A DNA stretch of 31,862 nucleotides from Gnetum montanum (taxonomy: Eukaryota; Streptophyta; Gnetopsida; Gnetales; Gnetaceae): contig MNCI01001825.1 in the NCBI GenBank assembly GCA_015680685.1, forward strand, positions 734,107 through 765,968, given 5' to 3'. Positions within the stretch are counted from its first letter, which is position 1; the number at the start of each line of letters is the position of its first letter. The translations under genes and the position numbers were made by a program. The notes beneath the pieces are model-generated. The model saw only the letters and a program-made list of their open reading frames with translations. It searched no databases and had not been told where the DNA came from. Of the stretch, positions 1 through 8,224 are shown piece after piece.

Positions 1-51
1 GTGCACGCTCGTATTCGTATGGTTGAGTGTAGGGGTACCTCGCCACTCATC
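1..51 (+). repeat. 3' end of a Ty3/gypsy LTR (LTR-a)
   Basis: The window opens inside an LTR. The segment ends in the block common to all LTRs of this window (TATGGTTGAGTGTAGGGGTA, then CTCGCCACTCATCA). Its CGCTCGTATTCG stretch matches the element E LTRs (20002-20824, 25149-25923) better than element A's own LTR at 11293-12234. No primer binding site follows, so it is more likely the downstream end of another element or a solo LTR than the 5' LTR of element A. Confidence 0.85.
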
Positions 52-115
52 AAGCCTAGTGGTAAGAATCTAGGTTTGTCAGCTCCTAGTTATGGGTTCA
101 ATTTTAGTATACCCA
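52..115 (+). repeat. tRNA-derived SINE head (A and B box)
   Basis: Bases 52-70 (AGCCTAGTGGTAAGAATC) look like a pol III A box and 95-105 (GGTTCAATTTT) like a B box, at tRNA-like spacing. This is the usual head of plant tRNA-derived SINEs. It does not fold as an obvious intact tRNA gene. A similar head lies at 19937-19996. The tail and the 3' limit of the SINE are not clear. Confidence 0.55.
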
Positions 116-162
116 ATTATTGAAGGCAAGGGTGAGGGGGGAGGGGTGTGTGTGTGTAGATA

Positions 163-272
163 TGTTGGAACTTGAAATAAGTGAAACATACGTACACCCT
201 AAGATTTATAGAAGTTCATAGCTTAGTGAATCTTGGGATATAACTATGTTTCACTTATTTTGAATTCCAATA
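163..272. repeat. 28-bp inverted repeat (hairpin) next to the gag remnant
   Basis: Bases 163-190 and 245-272 are inverted copies, about 24 of 28 positions pairing, around a 54-base spacer. The unit begins TGTTGGAA and ends TTCCAATA, so it has nearly TG...CA-like ends. It may be a MITE-like element or a fold-back remnant. It separates the SINE-like head from the first recognisable gag codons, so it may be part of the insertion that replaced the gag N-terminus. Confidence 0.5.
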
Positions 273-1490
273 ATCCCTCACCTCCACTTCTCAGAGGAAA
301 CAACTCCATCACATCATAGATGGACTCAGAGTAGAAACTAGAAGAACTCTTGGGATTTATGCCCATGGGAGACTGTTCAAACTAAGAGCTCATTAGATAT
401 AAAGGTTGATAGAGCTCATAGCAAAGAAAAATGTGAGTTGAAAAAAAGGAAAAGTACAGAAGAATATAATATAGGAACCCTTCCATCAAGAAAAGGGAGG
501 TCTAATTTTGTGACAAGGAGGAGTCACCACTCGATGAAGTGATGAACAGGAAAACCTTGCCCATCCAAAATTTTTTTTTTGACATTTTGACAAAGGTTGA
601 TAAATTATATGACTCTTTAGATGAAAAGATCCAAACTACTATGAAGATTGCTGAAGAATCCAAAGATCAAAAAAGTGATCACAACCACAAGAGGTGGAAA
701 GAAGCTAAGCATGCCTACCAAAGAGGTAAGGGAAAATCTACTGTAGTAGAAGAAGTTGTGGAGATAAACTTTGATGATGATGTTGGGTGTGACATTTGTC
801 AATATGAACATTCGAAGGGATGTTGCCCTGTGATGTCACATTTACAAGAGTCTAGGGTATATGCATTGAATCCTCAACTAGCAAGGAGGCAAGCACCCAG
901 ACGATTGTCTTATCCTCAAGATAATCCAAGGTAGTTCCACTAGCAACATCAAGCTTACTATCCAAGTGGAACTCCACCAAAATCGTATGAGCAATACCAG
1001 CAGTGACAACAATCACAGTCATGGGGGATGCTACTGCCAAGATAGTAATACCCTTATAAGCAACCAGATCCATATGGGTACTATGTTTAGTAGCTCATTT
1101 CTCCATGTAGTTTGGTGAACCATGCCTCATTTCAACATCACTATTACCCTCTAGAGTACCATTGAACTCATTCACCATCTACTCTAGGGAAGCATCCATA
1201 TCCATACCATCCTTTGCATCCATCTACCCACATCCCTCTTTCCTTAACCCAGTTACCTCTTGTTTCATCCATGTAAGATGAAACTCCTCCTTAGCCATAG
1301 TAACAAAATGCTACAAGGGCTATAAATTTACAACTAGCCTTCTAACTGAGTGGTTCAGACAATCGATCCAAGAAACAACCATTTCTCCAACCCAACAATC
1401 CTCCTAAACCCTCACAACCTATTGCAGCTGGTTGTCCTATATCTCCAACATCCTCATCCTCTGCATCAAACACATTTGAGAGCCCGTCAA
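273..1490 (+). pseudogene. gag: gag remnant (capsid C-terminal part, zinc knuckle, Pro/Tyr/Gln-rich tail)
   Basis: Gag forms the cytoplasmic virus-like particle and packages element RNA. Near 310-420 the translation matches the gag of element E: HHIIDGLRVETRRTLGIYAH here against YHIINGLCNETRETLGMYAQ there. Two in-frame stops fall where E has Gln. The reading continues into 539-934, where CDICQYEHSKGCCP is a C-X2-C-X3-H-X4-C zinc knuckle lacking the usual Gly; E has CNVCLYDHPEGQCP at the same place. A low-complexity Gln/Pro/Tyr region follows to about 1490, with several stops. The capsid N-terminal half is absent: the sequence upstream is a SINE-like head and a hairpin. Assignment to gag is firm by comparison with E; the exact end is not. 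Confidence 0.75.
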
Positions 1491-2030
1491 ACCAAATGCC
1501 ACCTCAAATCTATACTATGATGCTAACTCATGTTGTTTCAAATTGGATCAAGGCTAGCAACCTTCCCATGAAACGATCTGACCTAGGAAGTCCTCTTATT
1601 TACTTGCAGATCGTAGGACATGAGCCATGCAAGGCTCTTCTTGATTTTGGTTTCGATGTCAATCTCATCTCCTATGACATGTACAAGGCTTGGAACCTAC
1701 CATATCTCAAGAAGAGCAATATCCATTTGGATTTGGAAAACTAATCAATTATTATTCCTTTAGGATTAGTGGAGGACATCGTAACCACAGTTTGTGGGTG
1801 GTCTTATCCTACCAATTTTCTTGCGATCAAGGTAGAAAAATAGAAAGGTGATTTCCCCATAATTATGGGATGTGCATGGTTAAGCACTATTGATGCACGA
1901 ATGAGCATCATGGACCTCTCCTTGGAAATCTCCAAGGAAAAAGAATTTGGACAGCTTAAGAAGAAGCAAATTTCATGCATCATGTATAGTGATAACGAGT
2001 GCAATTGCATGTAGAAAATCTAGTCCATTC
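1491..2030 (+). pseudogene. retroviral-type aspartic protease domain of pol
   Basis: Protease cleaves the Gag-Pol precursor inside the particle. The frame opened at 1496 reads HVVSNWIKASNLP, then KALLDFGFDVNLISYDMYK. The LLD-x-G-x-D/S core of retropepsins is recognisable, but the usual Thr/Ser after the catalytic Asp is Phe, so the active triad is damaged. A stop at 1742 interrupts the domain. The same frame continues with a segment reading FPIIMGCAWLSTIDARMSI, which matches the flap/C-terminal part (IIMGRPWLxxIxAxxS) of plant gypsy proteases. More stops follow. Upstream is gag, downstream an acidic linker and RT. Confidence 0.8.
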
Positions 2031-3195
2031 AAAGTACATTCATCAAAGCATGTAAGCAGTGTGCACATGAAATTGATATGCAAAGGTGCTTGTATGTAGT
2101 AGCAACAAAAAAAGAGGACACCTAGTGGCTAACAGCTGACTCAAATAGTAGCACACTATGCATGGAACCCTTTGAGACCTTGACATGTGCCTATGTTGAA
2201 GGCATGGATGAACTTGAGCAAGTTCATCACCAACTCTCTGATGATGAAGATGATGATACGTGTTGGGGAGAGTTGGAAATCCTTAATAATTTCAAGCAAG
2301 AGCCCCTAGAGTTAAAATCTCTACCAATTGACATGGAGTATGCATTTCTAAACAATGACAAGCCGATCATAATCAATGTGAATCTTGCTCCCAAAAAAAA
2401 AGACAAGCTATTGAAGGTGGTCAACAAATGAATAATAGCCTTTGCTTAGTCATATCCTTAGCTAACTAGAATCGATCCAAGGATATGCAAGCATTGCATT
2501 TACATCGACCTAGCCATGAAGCCAAGAAGGCAACCACAAAGGTAGCTAAACCCCAAGTTGAAGTAGATTGTCAAAAAGGAAATAGAACAACTCCTTAAGG
2601 TGGGGTTCATCTATCCCATCGCAAATAGTGAGTGGATTAGCCCACTCGTAATTATGCCAAAGAAATGTGGTAAGTGGCAGGTTTGCATTGACTTTAGGCT
2701 ATTGAATATAGTAACATTTAAAGATCATTTTCCATTGCCATTTGTGGACCAAGTGTTAGATACTATATCTAAGCATTATTAGTATAGCTTTTTGGATGGT
2801 TATAGTGGCTATAACCAAATCCACATTACACCAAAGGATCAGGCCAAAACAACATTCACTAGTTCCTGGGAGACTTTTGCATATTGTAAGATGTCAATTG
2901 GTCTATGCAATGCCCCTACAACATTCCAACATTTGGCCCTTAGTATTTTTCAATAGCAAATTGGTAGTGGGGTAGAAGTCCTTATGGATGACTTCTCTAC
3001 CTATGGGGCTACATTTGAGCAAGCCCTGCATTGTCTTGAGCAAGTATTGAAAAGATGTATTGAAACAAACCTTAGGCTCAATTGGAAGAAAAGCCATTTA
3101 ATGGTCCAAGAAGGCATAGTACTGGGGCACAAAATTACTCAAGCAAGGATTGAGGTAGACTTGAAAAGGATAAAGGTCATCTAAGGAATCACATA
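2031..3195 (+). pseudogene. reverse transcriptase domain of pol, with acidic linker
   Basis: RT copies element RNA into DNA in the particle. An acidic linker (2162-2431, with a run of Asp/Glu) leads into the RT fingers/palm. SEWISPLVIMPKKCGKWQVC at about 2630-2690, KDHFPLPFVDQVLD, FLDGYSGYNQI and MSIGLCNAPTTFQ are standard Ty3/gypsy RT blocks. The catalytic motif reads LMDDFSTYG near 2980, that is xMDD with the first residue Leu rather than Tyr/Val. LRLNWKKSHLMVQEGIVLGH is the conserved thumb-side block. Stops at Gln- or Arg-type positions break the frame, for example the TAG at 2956 within a Phe-Gln-x-Gln stretch. Family assignment is secure; function is lost. Confidence 0.9.
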
Positions 3196-3790
3196 GCAAC
3201 CAAAGATAGTCAAAGACATCTGATCATTCCTTGGACACACTTGATACTATTGATGGTTTGTAAAGAATTTCTCTAAGATCGCAAAGCCATTGGTTGAGCT
3301 TATGAAGATAGATGCTCCATTCATTTGGACCAAGGAGTGCAAACATGCATTCTAATAGCTAAAGGAAAAACTCATAGAAACTCCAATTATACAGACACCA
3401 AACTAGTCCAGACCATTTCACATAATGACCAATGCATCTAATTATGTCTTGGGAGTCATGCTTACATAGTTGGATGATAAGAAACATCCATATTACATCC
3501 ATTGCACAAACTGAAGCATTGTGGGTTTATAGTTGGATTACACCACAACTGAGAAAGAACTAATGGTAGTGATGTATGCTCTTGAAAAGTTCAAGCCACT
3601 ATGTGCTTGGCTATAAGGTGTTTGTGCACATAGATCATAATGCCATCTACTTCCTAATGAACAAGCCAACAGTGAGCCCTCGTATCATATGGTGACTTTT
3701 GATCTTGCAGGAATTTGATCTCACAATGGTAGATTGGAAAGGGACTAAGAATGTGGTCACTAACCATCTATCTTAGTTAAGATGGGATAA
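3196..3790 (+). pseudogene. RNase H domain of pol and connection
   Basis: RNase H removes template RNA during reverse transcription. After GHT-x-YY-x-WFVKNFSKIAKP, where TGA codons stand where Arg is expected, comes a block reading FHIMTNASNYVLGVMLT. In related elements the Asn of TNAS is the catalytic Asp (TDAS), so the first catalytic acid is lost. YTTTEKELMVVMYALEKF carries the conserved Glu. A frameshift near 3595-3610 follows, then the frame resumes with KVFVHIDHNAIYFLMNKP, DLTMVDWKGTKNVVTNHLS, the usual end of the domain. The order after RT and before the integrase zinc-binding domain is as expected. Confidence 0.85.
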
Positions 3791-6060
3791 CAAGGAGGAG
3801 GAGAGTTCACTCTCTGATCAATTTCTAGACAAACTCCTCTTTACAGGAGCAATAAATGAACAAGTGTCCATAGAAATAAAATGGTACAACAACATCCTTA
3901 CTTACCTTCTTACTCAAGAGATGTCACAAGATCTGGACTTTAGGAAGAAAAAATAATTTCTTCATTGGGTTAAGTACTTCATGGAAATCAACAGACACCT
4001 TTACAAGGTGTGTGTCGATGACCTGGTTCATTGATGTGTCCCTGATATGGACCAATTGCACGTTCTCTAGTATGCTCATGAAGCCCCCTATGGAGGCCAC
4101 TATGGTGGGAGATGCACAGTCATAAAAATCCTAATGGTAGGATACTATTGGCCTACAATCTTTAAGGACACCCACTAGTTTTTTTTGATCCTATAAATGC
4201 TATTAATGAGATGGTGGGATGACTACTTGAATGGAGGGTCCTCAATAGTGGATTCAATCATTGGAGCCCTTTGACATATGGGGCATTGACTTCATGGGTC
4301 CCATCACCCCATGTCTAATGAAAATGCATACATCATTGTAGCAATCATCTATTACACTAAATGGGTAGAAGCAATAGCTGCCACCAACTGTACATCATCC
4401 ACAGTTACTAGATTTGTACAACAAAATGTTGTAAATAGGTTTGGGATGCCACATGCACTAATTTCTAACAATGGAACTCATTTTACAGGCATCACTTTTT
4501 GAAAAATCATGCAACACTTAGGGGTCAAACATAAATTGACAACACCCTATCACCCCCAAGTTAATGGTCAAGCAAAGGTAACTAACAGGGAGATCACAAA
4601 GATTTTTAACAAGAACCATAAGCAAATATAGGAGAGATTGGAGCATAAAACTCACTGATGCCCTTTGGGCCTACCGCTCAACATGGAAACTCCCTATTAG
4701 CTAATCTTGCTATGAGCTGATGTATGAAAAACTTCCAATGCTATTGATGAGTCATAATTAGGTTGGCTGTGTCGATGAGGCCTTGTCGACTAGGCCTCGT
4801 TGATGCATAGTATCATGGGTCGATGAGGCCCCATCGATGCAGTGTTTGTTTTCAGCTATAAATATGTGTCTACCAATCGCATTTATGGCATAAGAGATTG
4901 TAGTTGCAGTGAAGCTATTGTAATTTTTCCATTTGAAAGTTAGATTTTTTCTTTTAAGTGCCCACAGTTGGAGTTATTGAATGTATGAATCTTTATTTAA
5001 GCATTGTTACACCTGAGCACGACAATGTGTGCGATAATAAAGACAAGCTTTTTGATAAACTTTGCAGCACTTTGGATAGATTAAATATTTTATTTATGCA
5101 TTTAATGTTTTCAGTTATTTGTTAAATGTTTTTAATTATTTATTAAATTTTTTCAAAAATTAAGTTAATGAAGTAATTAAGCAAGATAAATTACACACAT
5201 AAGTACGACCACTTTAAGCATAACATGTATTTGCATGGCAATCCTAGCAGCATTATTACTTGGTATGCCTAGTAGCATAACACTTGGTCACCCAGTAATG
5301 GATACACGTGTTTAGGACGTGTACGAAAAGTGGGACCAAATGCTTATGTTAGGATTAGTTAGATGCTAGTTACTTAGTTAATTTAAATTAGTTAATTTGA
5401 TCGCTTTTATCTTCCTTTGAACACTAAAACCATAAAACAAAAAATGATAAAAATCAGTTACCTCAATTACACTTAACCATACCAGTGTACATCACAAGTG
5501 TAATTGGGAAGACAATGATTGACCTTAAGGTAAGATTCACTTCCTAGAAGATTAGTGCACCAGAAATAATAAAGTCCATGAAATTCCACTGGATTGTGCA
5601 TGAACACTTTGTGATTCGTATGGTTGGATGTAGGGGTACCTCACTACTCATCAGCTATCAATTCAATTTGAGCTCCATACACTCTCAATAGCCTATGATC
5701 TAAATCTTGACCTAAGTCTAGCACAAAAAGAAAGACTGATCAACCTCAATATCCTAGATGAAAATCGATTAGTGGCCCTATCTTCAAAGGGGTGCACAAG
5801 GCATTCAACAAGTAACAACATGAGCTTAGATTATGAAAAGTAAAATTTCAACTAGGAGATAAGGTTCTCTACTGGAACCCTACACATGTACCCCAAAAAA
5901 CAAAGTTTCAAACATTGTGGAAAGGATCTTATATAATTGATGAAACCTTTCCCTCTAGGGCCATGACCATATGCAAACCTAAGAGCTTAAATAAAAAGTA
6001 GTTGGTAAATATCCAATAAGTAAAGCCTTTCCATAAGCCCAACCGAGCTAGTACAACAAA
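3791..6060 (+). pseudogene. integrase of pol, split by a solo LTR
   Basis: Integrase joins the cDNA ends to the target. The HHCC-like N-terminal part is seen as APYGGHYGGRCTVIKIL and GYYWPTIFKD (about 4080-4175); the following CxxC is poorly preserved. The core begins FDIWGIDFMGP (about 4270), keeping the first catalytic Asp. The second reads ISNNGTHF instead of S-D-N-G, so the catalytic Asp is now Asn. HPQVNGQAKVTNRE holds the third acid. ALWAYRSTWKLP leads to position 4744, where a 909-bp LTR intervenes. The same frame resumes after the duplicated GCTAT with a stretch reading LDLSLAQKERLINLNILDEN, then FQLGDKVLYWNPTHVP, the usual C-terminal domain. No chromodomain is seen, which fits Athila/Tat rather than chromoviruses. 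Frame breaks occur on both sides. Confidence 0.88.
4745..5653 (+). mobile_element. Solo LTR (LTR-b) inserted in the integrase frame of element A
   Basis: The segment starts TGATGAGTCAT and ends CTCACTACTCATCA. It is flanked by perfect 5-bp duplications GCTAT at 4740-4744 and 5654-5658. No coding sequence lies within its 909 bp, so it is a solo LTR left by recombination between two LTRs. A TATA box (CTATAAATATG, 4856-4866) follows a U3 rich in TCGATGAGGCC-like repeats. It belongs to the same subfamily as element A's own 3' LTR (11293-12234): similar U3 repeats and a shared AACACTTTGTGATTC near the end. Confidence 0.95.
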
Positions 6061-6120
6061 TACCTCAATGGATGGGCAATTTTTTGGATCTCCTCCTTCC
6101 AACTTAGTCATGGGGGAGAT
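6061..6120 (+). promoter_or_regulatory. Internal polypurine-tract copy at the pol/3'-module boundary
   Basis: Bases 6102-6116 (ACTTAGTCATGGGGG) repeat, base for base, the sequence before the polypurine tract of this element's 3' LTR (11276-11290). It lies at the end of integrase homology, shortly before a long T-rich tract. The role as an internal plus-strand primer site is inferred. Confidence 0.5.
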
Positions 6121-7689
6121 AGCCATTTGTGATAACCATATATGTGGCTCCTTAGTTTTTCTATATGTTGTTTTTTTTTTTACACATTTTTGTCTTTGCA
6201 ATTTATTTCTTTTACATCTTTTTGATTTTAAATATTTTTTCTATTTTACACCATTTTTGTTTTACACCATTGTTAGTACATTTACATCTTTCTTGAATAT
6301 TTTACACTTTCTTATATATTTTACTTTGTTTTGTTTAAATGTGATTTTCAATTTTTTCTAATAAACATGCTTTGTGCCAATAGGACATAGTGGTGCTATA
6401 GATGTTCCTAATAGTGGATTATGCTTAATGTTTTGTTTGCTAATTTTTGGTTTCTATTTTTGAGTTTTTATATTGATGGCTAAGTCATGGTTTCTTTTTC
6501 ATGGAATAAGCAGTGAGTCCACAACATCCACCCATTCACAAACTCTATGGTTTTCCATGTTTGGGAGTTTGAGGTCCCTTTCATTAAATAAAATTTTAAT
6601 AAATTTGTGACCTTGGTAGTTTCTGGAATTGGGAAGGATTCAAAGGTTTGTACAAGGTATGACTTCAAGGGAACTCAATACTATTTGTTCTCTTCTAATT
6701 ACTTAGGTGCTTGAGTGTTTTCATAGACTTCTTACCATTCCATGTCGTTCAATAATAGGAAGTCAAATAAAGTCTTTGCATGATGTGGTTCCCATCTAAA
6801 AAAAATTTAAAAAAAAAGAGCAAAAATAAAAATAAAAAATTGAAATAAAAACAAACACATGATGAAAATTCAAAGCCCACCCCTTGGACAAATAAACAGG
6901 CTACAAGCACTAGTTATGGAACTAGAAAGACAAGGTACCCATGCCTGAAGGTCCCCTTTAACTAAGGCCCTCTCTCACTTTCTTCTTATCTTTTCTCCTT
7001 TTATGGAGTGGTGGTTGTTCTATGTGAGTGCACTCTTGTGTCTCAAGGGGGTGGATTGGTCTGGGAGTGGCAATGCAAAGTCACTGAAGGAGGTTGGTTT
7101 TGGTCTAGACTAAGGATGGATCTTCTCAGGTCATTTAAACACAAAATTCATAAGGGATTTCTTATGACCTTAATTTCATTCCACCCTCTCCATCATCTAT
7201 CTTTGCTAATCATAATTTACCTCACTGTTGGTATCCATGTTCTTGATTTGATGTCTTGGTTTGACGTACTTGAATTCTTAAGAAAAATCTTCCAAGTTTT
7301 GGTCCTTAACTCCCATCAACCATTAATCACCTATGGGGCCCATGGACTCCTTAGGTTGAGGTTATGTAAGGGCAAATAAAGCATGTGCTTGCTATGGGAA
7401 GGACCCACTTGCATATCCCTTTGTTGGGTTCATTAAGCATCTTATCCTTAGCCATTCTTGCAATCTGAATCTTTTGTACACCTACCTTCTACATCAAGCC
7501 ATGTTCTCCTTTACATATTCTGTTCAATAAACACATTCTCCATCAAGTTTTCAATTTTTGAGCTTTCAAAGACCCTCTTCACTAATTTTTTTCATATTCT
7601 TGGCTTTTCTGGGACTCCATGGACCCCAAATTCGTTGAAAATTTTCTTGTATTTTCTAGGATATTCAAAATTCAAAATTTTCCCTACAG

Positions 7690-7800
7690 GCTTCGAATAT
7701 GGGGCCCTTTTGATGGAGTAGACCCATATATGAAGCCTCATATATGAGGCCCCGTCAATGTAGCAAAAAAATACTATATATATGCATGATCCCACTTGAA
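7690..7800 (+). promoter_or_regulatory. U3-like block with TATA box upstream of ORF3
   Basis: Bases 7708-7795 hold a short direct/inverted repeat (CATATATGAAGCC, CATATATGAGGCC), then CCCCGTCAATGTAGC and ACTATATATATGCATG. The order, a TGAGGCCCC-x-TC-x-ATG block followed about 30 bases on by a TATA box, is that of the LTR-b U3 (4800-4866). It could be a promoter for ORF3. This is inference from resemblance only. Confidence 0.35.
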
Positions 7801-7929
7801 AATTTTTACATTTTCTCACAAATGCAAAGGGAGTTTTTCAAATTTTCAAAGCCTAGAACCTTCTACAGCTCCTAACTTCCTAATTGTTTGTCCAAATCAC
7901 ATCATTCTTCAACCTTGCAACTACAAGAG

Positions 7930-8224
7930 GTAAGCTCTTCATCATGTGGACCACAAATGTCCCGATTTTGATGAAAAAATTTTCATCGTTTTTCTAACTC
8001 CCATAAAGATTTAACTAAGAGATTAACTATTAAATACCAAATTACAAGAGTTAAACCTTTCCAACAAGCTTTGGTAATATTTACAATAAAAATTAATAAA
8101 TAATAATAAAATAATTAATCTACCATGGTCCAACCTTAGCCAAAGTGTAACTAACTAATGAGAGAAGGTATTCAAAAATTTAAAAGTTACACATTGTATC
8201 TAATAATCCATAGATGTGTTGTAG
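7930..8224 (+). other. Possible intron in front of ORF3
   Basis: AGAG/GTAAGC at 7927-7935 fits a plant 5' splice site, and TGTGTTGTAG ending at 8224 fits a 3' splice site. The 295 bases between are AT-rich, as plant introns are. The base after the acceptor starts TTGGCACCAAAAAGAAAAAA, which would encode a basic Lys/Arg start if TTG was once ATG. At the matching place element E has GTGTGCAG followed directly by ATG (24771), and the composite copy has ATTGTAG (14187). Confidence 0.35.

Larger units (their letters stand above)
6121..8224 (+). other. 3' noncoding module of element A, between integrase and ORF3
   Basis: No credible coding potential; the short open frames here do not match the other copies. 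It opens with a T-rich tract (6165-6360). It aligns in blocks with 12639-14187 and 23252-24770, which are the same module in two other elements. The best conserved islands are around 6480-6660, 6890-6990 (GGCTACAAGCACTAGTTATG), 7400-7430 (GGACCCACTTGCATAT) and 8120-8225. The stretch 7690-8000 is not shared with the other two copies and holds a U3-like block with a TATA box (listed separately). Confidence 0.65.

Noticed and set aside
5617-5653. Recurring GTAGGGGTACCTC...CATCA blocks as a dispersed regulatory motif or CRISPR-like repeat
   Set aside because: Every occurrence is at the end of an LTR, spacing is irregular (hundreds to thousands of bases), and there is no array.
6068-6361. A 97-codon frame rich in Phe and Leu, membrane-like
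   Set aside because: It is the translation of the T-rich tract at the start of the 3' module; the tract is shared as DNA with 12650 and 23260, but not as protein.
7008-7379. A 123-codon open frame that could be a host gene
   Set aside because: It lies in the 3' noncoding module. The matching stretches of the other two copies do not keep the frame, and no domain is recognisable.
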